NCBI GenBank assembly: GCA_910588625.1
Contig: CAJUQN010000001.1
Span: 130,589 to 194,588 of the forward strand
Source: an uncultured Oscillospiraceae bacterium
Lineage (GTDB): Bacteria; Bacillota; Clostridia; Oscillospirales; Oscillospiraceae
Direction: 5' to 3'
Length of the DNA stretch: 64,000 nucleotides
Shown here: positions 42,874 through 51,289 of the stretch, one piece after another
How the letters are laid out: every line of letters begins with the position of its first letter
Numbering within the stretch: the first letter of the stretch is position 1
Translations under genes and position numbers: made by a program
Notes under the pieces: model-generated
Database searches by the model: none
Told to the model about the DNA's origin: nothing
Seen by the model: the letters and a program-made list of their open reading frames with translations, nothing else

Positions 42874-42903
42874 GGGCAATATTTTGGAAAGGTGGAATCC
42901 CCT

Positions 42904-43170
42904 ATGATCCGTAAAGACCAGAAGACGGCCGTCATTGAGGCCAACCGTACCCACGAGACCGACACCGGCTCTCCCGAGGTGCAGATCGCCATTCTCACCG
43001 TCCGCATCCAGGAGCTCACCGAGCACCTGCGGGTCCACATCCACGACAACCACAGCCGCCGCGGCCTGTACAAGATGATCGGTAAGCGCCGCAAGCTGCT
43101 GGACTACCTGGCGAAGAAGGACATCGAGCGTTACCGCGCCATCATCGCCAAGCTGGGCATCCGTAAGTAA
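42904..43170 (+). CDS. rpsO: 30S ribosomal protein S15
   Basis: 88 residues, exact family length. It binds the 16S rRNA central domain early in 30S assembly. Recognisable throughout: [48 protein letters not shown] at 42904 after GGAAAGGTGG. First gene before a small orf and pnp, the conserved rpsO-pnp neighbourhood. Confidence 0.98.
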   Translation: MIRKDQKTAVIEANRTHETDTGSPEVQIAILTVRIQELTEHLRVHIHDNHSRRGLYKMIGKRRKLLDYLAKKDIERYRAIIAKLGIRK

Positions 43171-43178
43171 GGTTTCAG

Positions 43179-43210
43179 CAGGGGCGGCGCGGGTCACCGC
43201 GCCGCCCCTG
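43179..43210 (+). terminator. GC-rich hairpin after rpsO
   Basis: CAGGGGCGGCGCGG (43179-43192) pairs with CCGCGCCGCCCCTG (43197-43210), 14 bp, without a T-run. Probably partial terminator or 3' stabiliser for rpsO mRNA. Confidence 0.6.
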
Positions 43211-43238
43211 TCCTTGTCCCATGAGGAGGGATACACCC

Positions 43239-43520
43239 ATGGAATTTTTGCTGGAAGTTTTGGCGGAAACTATCGGGGAGGTTTTTTTGAACTGCGGTAT
43301 CGAGGCCTCCATTGACCATCGCCTTCCCAAGTGGCTGCGTGTCCTCATTCTGGCTGCCACCACGCTGGTGTTCGCCGCCGTGTTCGGCATCCTCCTGATC
43401 GTAGGCATCGGCGCGCTCAGCCATACGCCGTGGATCTCCCTCCTCCTGTTCGCCTTGGACGGGGGCCTTGTTTTCCTATGCGCCAGCAAGATCCGCAAGG
43501 TTCTGCACGCCCGCAAATAG
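43239..43520 (+). CDS. Small membrane protein between rpsO and pnp
   Basis: 93 residues with two hydrophobic segments (LRVLILAATTLVFAAVFGILLIVGIGAL and WISLLLFALDGGLVFLCA) and a basic C-terminus (KIRKVLHARK). ATG at 43239 follows GAGGAGGG by 8 nt. No recognised family. It interrupts the usual rpsO-pnp adjacency. Confidence 0.7.
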   Translation: MEFLLEVLAETIGEVFLNCGIEASIDHRLPKWLRVLILAATTLVFAAVFGILLIVGIGALSHTPWISLLLFALDGGLVFLCASKIRKVLHARK

Positions 43521-43543
43521 TCCCATCCACCAAGAGCCGCGCT

Positions 43544-43599
43544 TTTAGCAGTTGAACATGGGTCCTGGCAACAGCCGGGGCTTATGTTCAAGTGCTAAA
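43544..43599 (+). other. Long stem-loop in the pnp leader, RNase III-type
   Basis: TTTAGCAGTTGAACAT (43544-43559) pairs with ATGTTCAAGTGCTAAA (43584-43599), one G-G mismatch, and the loop folds again (CCTGGC/GCCGGG). It lies 49 nt before pnp. Double-stranded pnp leaders cut by RNase III mediate PNPase autoregulation in enterobacteria; here that is inference. Confidence 0.6.
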
Positions 43600-43648
43600 G
43601 GGTGCCGGCTCAAACGTCTTATTTACAAAACGAAAGGAGCAGCACCCA

Positions 43649-45799
43649 ATGTCAACTGTCATCACTCACAAGCAATTTCCCAACGAAAAAACCTGGTCCA
43701 TGGACCTGTGCGGCCGCCCGCTGAAGATCCAGATGGGTAAGGTGGCCGAGCTGGCCACCGCCTCCGCCATGGTCACCTACGGCGAGACCACTGTGCTGGT
43801 GGCCGTCACCGTCTCCCCCCGTCCCCGGGACGGCATCGACTTCTTCCCCTTGTCTGTGGACTTCGAGGAAAAGCTGTACGCCGTGGGCCGCATCCCCGGC
43901 TCCTTTATGCGCCGCGAAGGCCAGCCCTCCCTGCCCGCCGTGCTGGCCAGCCGGGTCATTGACCGCTCCATCCGCCCCTTGTTCCCCTATGACTTCCGCA
44001 ACGACGTGGTGTGCACCGCCACCGTCATGAGCGTGGACCGGGACTGCTCTCCCGAGGTCGCCGCCATGATCGGCGTGTCCGCCTGTCTGGCCGTGTCCTG
44101 CATCCCCTGGGCGGGCCCCATCGGCTGTGTGGAGATGGGCTATGTGGACGGCCAGCTGGTCTACAATCCCACTACCGAGCAAAAGCATAACTCCGATCTG
44201 GACCTGACCGTGGCCGCCACTGCCGGCAAGGTCATCATGATCGAGGCGGGCGCCAAGGAGCTGCCTGACCCCATCATGTACGATGCCATCGTCAAGGCTC
44301 ATGAGGAGATTCAGAAGCAGGTGGCTCTGATTAACCAAATGGTCAGCGAGATTGGCAAGGAAAAGATGACCTACGAGCACGCCGCCTTTGACCAGGAACT
44401 GTTCGACAAGATTACCGCCGACTTCATGGACGAGGCCAAGGCCGCCATGGACACCGATGACAAGAACGTCCGGGAGGACCGCTGGAACGCCATGATCGAG
44501 AAGTGGCACGAGAAATATCTCGAGGACCACCCCGACATGGACCAGTTCCTGGAGGAGATCACCTACAAATTCCAGAAGAAGATCGTCAAGACCTGGCTGC
44601 TGGAGGGCCACCGGGTGGACGGCCGCGCCAAAAACGAGATCCGCCCCCTGGGCGCCGAGGTGGGCGTGCTGCCCCGGGTCCACGGCTCCGGCCTGTTCAC
44701 CCGCGGCCAGACCCAGGTGCTTTCCATCTGCACCCTGAACACCCTCTCCGCCGCCCAGAAGCTGGACACCATCTGGGACGAGGAGGAGAAGCGGTATATG
44801 CACCATTACAACTTCCCCGCCTACTCCACCGGCGAAGCCCGGGCCGCCCGCTCCACCAACCGCCGGGAGAAAGGCCACGGCGCCTTGGCCGAGCGCGCTC
44901 TGGAGCCGGTTATCCCCTCCGCCGACGAATTCCCCTACGCCATTCGCGTGGTGTCCGAGGTACTCTCTTCCAACGGCTCCACCTCTCAGGGCTCCATCTG
45001 CGGCTCCACTCTGGCCCTGATGGACGCGGGCGTGCCCATCTCCGCCCCTGTGGCGGGCATCTCCTGCGGCCTGATCCAGGACGACGACGGCGGTTTTACC
45101 ACCTTCATCGACATCCAGGGCGTGGAGGACTTCCACGGCGAGATGGACTTCAAGGTGGCGGGCACCAAGAAGGGCATCACCGCCATCCAGATGGACATCA
45201 AGAACGACGGCCTGTCCCACGCCATCATCCAGGAGGCGCTGGACATCACCAAGGACGCCCGCTTTGCCATCTTGGACGAGATCATGCTGCCCTGCATCTC
45301 CGCCCCCCGGGCCGAGGTCAGCGAGCACGCCCCCAAGATGATTACTGTGAAGATCGACCCGGACAAAATCCGCGAGGTCATCGGCAAGGGCGGCTCCGTC
45401 ATCCAGAAGATCACCGCCGAGTCCGGCGCACAGATCGACATTGAGGAGGACGGCACCATCCACATCGCCTCCCCCAACGCCGAGTCCTGCAATATCGCCA
45501 AGAAGATGATCGACACCATCGTGTTCGTCCCCGAGGTGGGGGCCTTGTACTATGGCAAGGTGGTGCGCATCCTCCAGTTCGGCGCCTTCGTGGAGCTGGC
45601 CCCGGGTAAGGACGGCATGGTCCACATCTCCAAGCTGGCCAATCACCGGGTGGCTAAGGTGGAGGACGTGATCAACATCGGCGACATGATCTGGGTGAAG
45701 GTCACCGACATCGACGAGAAGGGCCGGGTGAACCTGTCCTATAAGGACGCGCTCCGGGAGATCGAGGAGAAAAAGGCTCGCGGCGAAATCGTGAAGTAA
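43649..45799 (+). CDS. pnp: Polyribonucleotide nucleotidyltransferase (PNPase)
   Basis: 716 residues, phosphorolytic 3'-5' exoribonuclease. Two RNase PH domains (first with SVDFEEKLYAVGRIPGSFMRREG; second with RGQTQVLSICTL and SSNGSTSQGSICGSTLALMDAGVPI), a helical linker, a KH domain (IREVIGKGGSVIQKITAESGAQIDIEEDG) and an S1 domain (YYGKVVRILQFGAFVELAPGKDGMVHISKLA). ATG at 43649 follows AAAGGAG; an upstream in-frame start lies before that site. Possibly controlled by the long leader hairpin. Confidence 0.98.
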   Translation: MSTVITHKQFPNEKTWSMDLCGRPLKIQMGKVAELATASAMVTYGETTVLVAVTVSPRPRDGIDFFPLSVDFEEKLYAVGRIPGSFMRREGQPSLPAVLASRVIDRSIRPLFPYDFRNDVVCTATVMSVDRDCSPEVAAMIGVSACLAVSCIPWAGPIGCVEMGYVDGQLVYNPTTEQKHNSDLDLTVAATAGKVIMIEAGAKELPDPIMYDAIVKAHEEIQKQVALINQMVSEIGKEKMTYEHAAFDQELFDKITADFMDEAKAAMDTDDKNVREDRWNAMIEKWHEKYLEDHPDMDQFLEEITYKFQKKIVKTWLLEGHRVDGRAKNEIRPLGAEVGVLPRVHGSGLFTRGQTQVLSICTLNTLSAAQKLDTIWDEEEKRYMHHYNFPAYSTGEARAARSTNRREKGHGALAERALEPVIPSADEFPYAIRVVSEVLSSNGSTSQGSICGSTLALMDAGVPISAPVAGISCGLIQDDDGGFTTFIDIQGVEDFHGEMDFKVAGTKKGITAIQMDIKNDGLSHAIIQEALDITKDARFAILDEIMLPCISAPRAEVSEHAPKMITVKIDPDKIREVIGKGGSVIQKITAESGAQIDIEEDGTIHIASPNAESCNIAKKMIDTIVFVPEVGALYYGKVVRILQFGAFVELAPGKDGMVHISKLANHRVAKVEDVINIGDMIWVKVTDIDEKGRVNLSYKDALREIEEKKARGEIVK

Positions 45800-45814
45800 A
45801 AGGCAAATAAAACG

Positions 45815-45848
45815 GCGGGCAGGGCTTTGACCCTGCCCGCTTTTGATT
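45815..45848 (+). terminator. Terminator of pnp
   Basis: GCGGGCAGGG (45815-45824), loop CTTTGA, CCCTGCCCGC (45831-45840), TTTTGATTT. The next gene's ribosome site starts right after. Confidence 0.85.
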
Positions 45849-45865
45849 TGAAAGGAGAAAGAATC

Positions 45866-46357
45866 ATGCTGTACTTACAAAAGGCCGCCGTCACCGACGG
45901 GTGGAATGTATACGAAATGCTCCAGCGCATTCCGGACACGCCGTTTTTGGATGCCAGCTATCAGATGACGTGGGAAGATTTCCCCAACTGGGTGGCCCAC
46001 CGGGTGGAGATGGCGGACGGCGTCGGACTGCCGGAGGGCTGGGTGCCCTCAACCACTTTTTGGCTGATGGATGACGGCATTCCCGTGGCCCTGAGTTGTC
46101 TTCGCTGCCGTCTCACCGACGCTTTGCGGAAGGGCGGCGGCCACATCGGCTACGCCGTGGACGGCACAAAGCGGGGCCGGGGCTATGGCAAGGCCCTGCT
46201 GGGACTGATGATCCAGGAGGCCCGGCGCATGGGCATCACGGAGGAGTTGCTGGTAACGGTGCACCCGGACAACACCGCGTCCCGCAAGGTGGCGGAGGCC
46301 AACGGGGGAGAGCTGCGCCGGGAGACGCCGGATCGGGTCTATTATTGGTTCGCGTAA
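45866..46357 (+). CDS. GNAT family N-acetyltransferase
   Basis: 163 residues. The acetyl-CoA loop reads VDGTKRGRGYGKALLGLMIQEAR (R/Q-x-x-G-x-G/A), followed by VTVHPDNTASRKVAEANGGEL, the usual final strand-helix of GNATs. The N-terminal half (VYEMLQRIPDTPFLDASYQMTWEDFPNWVAHRVEMADGVGL) fits a small-molecule or amino-acid acetylating subgroup. ATG at 45866 follows AAAGGAG. It sits directly behind the pnp terminator and probably relies on read-through or a promoter inside that region. Substrate unknown. Confidence 0.88.
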   Translation: MLYLQKAAVTDGWNVYEMLQRIPDTPFLDASYQMTWEDFPNWVAHRVEMADGVGLPEGWVPSTTFWLMDDGIPVALSCLRCRLTDALRKGGGHIGYAVDGTKRGRGYGKALLGLMIQEARRMGITEELLVTVHPDNTASRKVAEANGGELRRETPDRVYYWFA

Positions 46358-46386
46358 CTTCCGTTTGAAAATATTTTGAAACCCCC

Positions 46387-46442
46387 TTGACACCGGATGA
46401 CTATTGTAGTAGTATTCCATTAGGGTTTACTATTGCAATAGT
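46387..46442 (+). promoter_or_regulatory. Promoter and twin BlaI-type operators
   Basis: TTGACA (46387-46392), 17 nt, TAGTAT (46410-46415). ACTATTGTAGTAGT (46400-46413) overlaps the -10, and ACTATTGCAATAGT (46429-46442) is a perfect 14-bp palindrome just downstream; centres are 29 bp apart. BlaI/MecI/CopY repressors bind TACTA/TAGTA-type dyads of this kind, so autorepression of the blaI-blaR1-like pair is expected. Confidence 0.8.
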
Positions 46443-46485
46443 CATTTTGCGTTTTTCCCAGAGACGCAGGAGGAGGTCAAATTCC

Positions 46486-46854
46486 ATGGAAAAGCTATTC
46501 GACTCTGAGCTGAAGGTGATGGAGCCCTTGTGGGAGGGCGGTCCCCAGACGGCGGGCGAGCTTGCCAAGCGGCTGGCGGCGGCCGTGGGCTGGAACCGGA
46601 ACACCACCTACACCGTCATCAAGAAGCTCATTGACAAGGGGGCTGTATCCCGGAACGATCCAGGCTTCCTGTGTACTCCGCTGGTTACTCGGGAAGAGGT
46701 CCAGCGGCTGGAGACGGACAACCTCATCAGCCGGCTGTTCGGCGGGTCCAAGACCCAATTTCTCTCCGCCTTTCTCAGCGAAAAGGACCTGACCCCGGCG
46801 GAGGCCCAACAGCTGCGGGAGCTGATTGTTGCTTTTTCCCGAGAGAAGAAGTAA
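46486..46854 (+). CDS. BlaI/MecI/CopY family repressor
   Basis: 122 residues: winged helix (FDSELKVMEPLWEGGPQTAGELAKRLAAAVGWNRNTTYTVIKKLIDKGAVSRN) and C-terminal dimerisation helices (LISRLFGGSKTQFLSAFLSEKDLTPAEAQQLRELI). Repressors of this family leave DNA when cleaved after the partner BlaR1-type sensor is activated, or on metal binding (CopY). AGGAGGAGGT precedes the ATG at 46486. Followed after 97 nt by the M56 sensor-protease gene. Twin operator palindromes lie in its promoter. Confidence 0.94.
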   Translation: MEKLFDSELKVMEPLWEGGPQTAGELAKRLAAAVGWNRNTTYTVIKKLIDKGAVSRNDPGFLCTPLVTREEVQRLETDNLISRLFGGSKTQFLSAFLSEKDLTPAEAQQLRELIVAFSREKK

Positions 46855-46951
46855 CCGAAAAGAGCCTTAGCCCGCCACCGCCGCGGGCAATAGCGTTACG
46901 TTACCGCACGGCGGCGAAACGCCGTTTGAAAACTGTTATGGGGTGTATTTT

Positions 46952-48844
46952 ATGACTCAACTGCTCCAAAACGCCGCTTACGGCGCGGTGCTGATATTGG
47001 CCGTGGTTTTATTGCGGCAGGTGCTCAAGGACCGCTTGCTCCCCGGAGCCCGGCTGGCTCTGTGGGCGGTGTGTTTGTTCCGCCTGCTCACTCCCGCCGC
47101 GCCGGAGAGCATGCTGTCCTTGTGGGGGCTGTCCCGGCTGTTTCAGCGGCTGGAGCCGCCTTCGCCCGCGCCCTATGTGATGACGGGCTATGTTCCCGCC
47201 GCGGGCGCGCCCGCCCCCACGCCCCAGACCAGTCCCAGCATTTCCTGGGAAACGGTGCTGTTAGCCCTCTGGATCGCGGTGGGCGTGGTACTGGCGGCGC
47301 GGTATGTGCTAAGCTGGAAGCGCACCCGCCGGGCGGTGTCCTGCGCCATCCCCCTGGACCGAAGCGACGAGCGGTATTCGCCCCTGCCCAGGTGCGCCCG
47401 CCTGCGGGAGGGCCCCATGGAGGGCGCGCCGCTGACCTTTGGGGCGGTTCGCCCCACGGTGGTGCTGTCTCCCGGCCTGGTCGGCGCCGAGCTGGACTGC
47501 GTGCTGGCCCACGAGGGCGTTCACGCCCGGCGGCGGGATAACCTGTGGCACTATGTCATGGCGCTGGCCCTGGCGGTCCACTGGTGGAACCCGGCGGTGT
47601 GGCTCATGTCGCGCCTTCTGCGGCGGGACATCGAGCTGTCCTGCGACCGGGCGGCGGTGCGGAGGCTGGGGGAGGACCGCCGGGCGGAGTACGCCCAGGC
47701 CCTGGTCACCCTGGCGACTCAGGCGGACGGCCCTGCCTTCTGCCACACGTTCGGCCGGAAAGCGGCCGAGGAAAGGATACTATCTATCATGAAATTCAAG
47801 AAAACATCTATTATTGGGGTGTTATTTTCCCTGACGCTGGTGCTGGCGGTGACCGCCGCCTTTGCCAGTGAACCGAAAGAGCCGGACGAGTACGACAGTG
47901 TAAAGGGCCACACCTCTGTGGAGCTGCTCGGCAAAACACTGGAGGACCACATCGTCACTGTGCCCGACATCGAAGCCACCAAAGAAATCCAGTCCGACCT
48001 CCCCGAGGTGGACCCGGACGAAGTAGACCTGTCCAAGATAAAAGAGTCACTGGCCAAAAAGGTGGCCGACGGCGAAATCACCCAGGAGGAGGCCGATCAA
48101 CGGCTGGCCGCCACGGAGGAGATGCTGGAGCGGGCCCGCCGTGGCGAGGAGAAAATAGTCATGACCGAGGACGGCAACTCGGCGTCGGCCGACGGCGCCA
48201 TTGTGGGCAAGGCTGACTACGTACTCGAGACCGACCCGGACGCGGTCACAGAGTACGACGTCCCCATGCTCCAAATGAAGTTGGACGAGTACAAGGCCCA
48301 TCTGGACCGTCTGGTCAAAGAGGCAAAAATGGCCCAGGCGGACGCGGACGATATGTACGCCAGTGCAAAGCGGGACCTGGAGAAAAGCGAGTGGTCCGTC
48401 CTCTACACCACAGAGACCGGCAGTTATGCCGTTATGAGCGCCCCCCTCTGCGATTTGGCGGACTGTAAGGACTATGAGCCCCACAAGCATGGCGTGGCGA
48501 AGTACAGCGGGCACGTCACATTTCCCTGTCCCCTGGAGAACTGCCAGAACGGCGGCAGCCACTACCATGACGGCGTCTGTTATTTGGGGACCCTGCCCAT
48601 CTGCATCTGCGATTTCTCCGGGTGCGCCATCAGCGGCGTCCACGCCCACGACGATGGCGTGACCTACAAGAGCTGGACCGGCAAGCTGCCCGCGCCCGCC
48701 GCCTCCGAGGCCCCCGTGCCCGTCTGCTCGGTGGACGGCTGCACCATTGGAGGCAATCACATCCACAACGGCGTGACCTATGCCTGCAGCGGCTTCCACA
48801 GCGGGAACCATTCCAGCGGCCACCACGGAAACGGCCACCATTAA
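46952..48844 (+). CDS. BlaR1/MecR1-type M56 peptidase with Cys/His repeat sensor region
   Basis: 630 residues. Membrane helices near 10-24, 35-47 and 100-120 precede the M56 zinc peptidase (HEGVH 187-191; Glu/Asp ligands in DIELSCD about 226-232), then a further helix (TSIIGVLFSLTLVLAVTAAFA, 286-305). Beyond it, instead of a beta-lactam-binding domain, lie a Glu/Asp-rich helical part (310-490) and four repeats C-x4-C-x5-H-x-H at 500-518, 526-544, 553-572 and 592-610, ending in a His/Gly/Ser tail (616-630). By topology this is outside the cell. A metal-sensing BlaR1 variant is my inference. ATG at 46952 has GGGGTG upstream. Confidence 0.88.
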   Translation: MTQLLQNAAYGAVLILAVVLLRQVLKDRLLPGARLALWAVCLFRLLTPAAPESMLSLWGLSRLFQRLEPPSPAPYVMTGYVPAAGAPAPTPQTSPSISWETVLLALWIAVGVVLAARYVLSWKRTRRAVSCAIPLDRSDERYSPLPRCARLREGPMEGAPLTFGAVRPTVVLSPGLVGAELDCVLAHEGVHARRRDNLWHYVMALALAVHWWNPAVWLMSRLLRRDIELSCDRAAVRRLGEDRRAEYAQALVTLATQADGPAFCHTFGRKAAEERILSIMKFKKTSIIGVLFSLTLVLAVTAAFASEPKEPDEYDSVKGHTSVELLGKTLEDHIVTVPDIEATKEIQSDLPEVDPDEVDLSKIKESLAKKVADGEITQEEADQRLAATEEMLERARRGEEKIVMTEDGNSASADGAIVGKADYVLETDPDAVTEYDVPMLQMKLDEYKAHLDRLVKEAKMAQADADDMYASAKRDLEKSEWSVLYTTETGSYAVMSAPLCDLADCKDYEPHKHGVAKYSGHVTFPCPLENCQNGGSHYHDGVCYLGTLPICICDFSGCAISGVHAHDDGVTYKSWTGKLPAPAASEAPVPVCSVDGCTIGGNHIHNGVTYACSGFHSGNHSSGHHGNGHH

Positions 48845-48853
48845 TATAAACCC

Positions 48854-48883
48854 GGCCCCCGGCAAATGCCGGGGGCCTTTTTC
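48854..48883. terminator. Terminator after the M56 gene
   Basis: GGCCCCCGGC (48854-48863), AAAT loop, GCCGGGGGCC (48868-48877), five T. Convergent ldh ends 7 nt away, so it may serve both. Confidence 0.85.
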
Positions 48884-48889
48884 TTAACT

Positions 48890-49837
48890 TTATGGCAAAT
48901 CAAGCTCATTGATAACCTCTCGTAATTGCTCGGCAGACCCCTGGAGGGCCTCCCGTTCGCTGTCCGCCAGGGGGATTTCAAGGATTTGCTCCACCCCGCG
49001 CCGTCCCACAATGGACGGGATGGACAGCGCCAAATCCCGCAGCCCATATTGTCCCCCCAGCACCACCGACACGGGCAGGATGGCCCGCTCGTCCTTCATG
49101 ACGCACTCCGCGATCCGGGCCACCGCCATGGCGATGCCGTAGTACGTGGCCCCCTTGCGCTTGATGATCTCATAGGCGCTGTCCCGCACATCCTCATAGA
49201 TTTTTTCCCGGGCCTGCTCGTGGTCGGACCGCCCCCGCATCTCACAGAAATCGTCCAGCGGCACCCCGGACACGTTGGCCCCGCTCCACACCGCCAGCTC
49301 GCTGTCGCCGTGCTCGCCCACGATGACGGCGTGGATGGAGCGGCTGTCCACGTTCAAATGCTCCCCCAGCAGGTAGCGCAGGCGGGCGGAGTCCAGCACC
49401 GTGCCCGAACCCATCACCCGGTGGGCGGGGTAGCCAGAGATGCGGAACGCCGCGTAGGTCAGCACGTCCACCGGATTGGACACGATGAGCAGGATACCCT
49501 CGAAGGGCCGGGCGGTGATTTGGGGAATAATTGAGTTGAGAATATTTACGTTCTGGCCGATCAGCTCCAAACGGGTCTGGCCCGGCTTCTGATTGGCCCC
49601 GGCGGTAACTACGATGAGGGCGCAGTCGGACAGGTCGTCATAGCTTCCGGCGTGCACGTCCATGGCGGCGATATAGGGCAGGCCGTGGCTCAGATCCATG
49701 GCCTCGCCCCCGGCCTTGTCCTGATTTGCGTCGATGAGCACCAGCTCGCTGAACAGCCCCCGCTGAATGAGGCTGAAGGCGATGGAGGAACCCACGAAAC
49801 CGCAGCCAATGACGGCGGCCTTTCGATGATTGAGCAT
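48890..49837 (-). CDS. ldh: L-lactate dehydrogenase
   Basis: 315 residues, reduces pyruvate to L-lactate with NADH. Seen: Rossmann loop VIGCGFVGSSIAFSL, substrate loop TAGANQKPGQTRLEL (Gln marks lactate over malate), SNPVDVLTYAAFRISGYP, MGSGTVLDSARLRYLLGEHL and the catalytic His in VGEHGDSELAVWS. ATG at 49837 follows GAAGGGG with normal spacing; upstream residues are unconserved. Monocistronic, ending close to the M56 terminator. Confidence 0.96.
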   Translation of the reverse strand: MLNHRKAAVIGCGFVGSSIAFSLIQRGLFSELVLIDANQDKAGGEAMDLSHGLPYIAAMDVHAGSYDDLSDCALIVVTAGANQKPGQTRLELIGQNVNILNSIIPQITARPFEGILLIVSNPVDVLTYAAFRISGYPAHRVMGSGTVLDSARLRYLLGEHLNVDSRSIHAVIVGEHGDSELAVWSGANVSGVPLDDFCEMRGRSDHEQAREKIYEDVRDSAYEIIKRKGATYYGIAMAVARIAECVMKDERAILPVSVVLGGQYGLRDLALSIPSIVGRRGVEQILEIPLADSEREALQGSAEQLREVINELDLP

Positions 49838-49890
49838 GAAAAAATCCCCTTCCATTTTGGGTTTAGTGTACCCGGAAAGGGATGTTTTTA

Positions 49891-50361
49891 TCAGGGATGT
49901 TTGCAGACGTAGTAGCGGAAGGTGTCGTCCTCCCGGACATAGACAAACCCCACCTTTTCCAAGACATGCTGACTGCGCTTATTTTTCAACACCGCGTCGG
50001 CGTTCACCGTCTCCATACCCAGGCTGCTGAATGCGTATTCCAAAGCAAGCCGCTCTGCGGCGGTACCCACGCCCCGGTTTTTTGCCTCGTCGTTTTGCAG
50101 GTGAATGCCAAGAGAGCATTGCTTCGCCGTCCGGTTGATGTATTTCAGCTTCACCTCGCCCACCGGCCTGCCGCCCTCCATAACCATGAAAACGATGCGG
50201 TCCGGGGTTTGCTGTTCCTCAAAGTACTGATCCACCCGCTCCAGTGTGTACTCGTAGGGCGCAAAGCAGCTCATGTCCATGAAAATATCCGGGTCGTTCT
50301 CAAACCCCTGATAAAACTTGTGGCACAGCGGGCGGGTCATGGGGGCAAGCGTGATTTCCAT
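49891..50361 (-). CDS. GNAT family N-acetyltransferase
   Basis: 156 residues of the RimJ/RimL-like subgroup: GEVKLKYINRTAKQCSLGIHLQNDEAKNRGVGTAAERLALEYAFSSLGMETVNADAVLKNKRSQHVLEKVGFVYV. The acetyl-CoA loop is NRGVGT. ATG at 50361 has GGAGAT in front, 8-9 nt away; the alternative start 30 nt upstream has none. Lies 16 nt after rluD in the lspA-rluD-GNAT run, likely one operon. Acceptor unknown. Confidence 0.88.
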   Translation of the reverse strand: MEITLAPMTRPLCHKFYQGFENDPDIFMDMSCFAPYEYTLERVDQYFEEQQTPDRIVFMVMEGGRPVGEVKLKYINRTAKQCSLGIHLQNDEAKNRGVGTAAERLALEYAFSSLGMETVNADAVLKNKRSQHVLEKVGFVYVREDDTFRYYVCKHP

Positions 50362-50377
50362 AGCAACAGCATCTCCT

Positions 50378-51289
50378 TTATTGTAAGCCATACCGCTTCA
50401 GCACGGCGCTGAACCAGTCGGGGAGAGGGACCTCTACCGTCATGCGCTCCCCGGTGGTCGGATGCGTGAAGGTGAGCTGAGCCGCATGGAGGCACTGGCC
50501 TGCCAAACCGGGTACGGGCCTTTTCGCGCCGTACACCACATCCCCCAGCAGGGGGTGACCCAGGTAGGCCATATGCACCCTGATTTGGTGGGTGCGGCCC
50601 GTCTCCAGGCGGCAGGTGATGTGTGAACAGCCATTCTGCGCGTCTACCACCTGCCAGTGGGTGACGGCCTCCCGGCCGTCGGGGCGCACCGCCATGCGCT
50701 TTCGGTCGGTCTTATGCCGCCCGATGGGGGCGCTGACGGCGCCGGAGTCCTCCCGAAAGGTCCCCACCGATACGCCGTGGTACAGCCGGAACAGAGAGTG
50801 GTCCTGCAATTGCGCGGCCAGGGAGAGATGGGCGCGGTCGTTTTTCGCCGCGATCAGCAGGCCAGAGGTGTCCCGGTCGATGCGGTGAACGATGCCGGGG
50901 CGCAGCTCCCCATTGATCCCAGAAAGCGAATTTCCGCAGTGATATAACAATGCGTTGACCAGCGTGCCGTCCGGATGCCCCGGCGCGGGGTGGACCACCA
51001 TCCCCACCGGCTTGTTCACCACGATGACGTCGCCGTCCTCATACGCCACATCCAACGGGATGTCTTGGGGAACCAGGTCGATGGGTTCCGGCTGGGGAGG
51101 GGAGACCAGCAGCTGGTCTCCCAGCTGGAGCTTTGCGCTTTTCTTCAGCGGTTTTCCGTTCTGGGTGATCCGGCCCTCCTCCAGCCACCGCTGGGCGGCG
51201 GAGCGGGTAAGGCCGTCCAACGCCGCGGCCAGCACCGCATCCGCCCGGCCTGGCTCAGTTACCGTCAGGGGGAAGCTGGGCAGACTCAT
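50378..51289 (-). CDS. RluA/RluD family pseudouridine synthase
   Basis: 303 residues. N-terminal S4 RNA-binding domain (RADAVLAAALDGLTRSAAQRWLEEGRITQNGKPLKKSAKLQLGDQL), then the catalytic domain with the Asp in GIVHRIDRDTSGLLIAAKN and the GRTHQIRVHMAYLGHPLLGD motif. It isomerises uridines in 23S rRNA. ATG at 51289 follows AAGGAGG inside lspA, overlapping that gene by 35 nt; this lspA-rluD pairing is standard in Firmicutes. Confidence 0.95.
   Translation of the reverse strand: MSLPSFPLTVTEPGRADAVLAAALDGLTRSAAQRWLEEGRITQNGKPLKKSAKLQLGDQLLVSPPQPEPIDLVPQDIPLDVAYEDGDVIVVNKPVGMVVHPAPGHPDGTLVNALLYHCGNSLSGINGELRPGIVHRIDRDTSGLLIAAKNDRAHLSLAAQLQDHSLFRLYHGVSVGTFREDSGAVSAPIGRHKTDRKRMAVRPDGREAVTHWQVVDAQNGCSHITCRLETGRTHQIRVHMAYLGHPLLGDVVYGAKRPVPGLAGQCLHAAQLTFTHPTTGERMTVEVPLPDWFSAVLKRYGLQ

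Noticed and set aside
43652..45646. A 664-codon open frame antisense to pnp
   Set aside because: Same shadow composition; pnp is complete and conserved.
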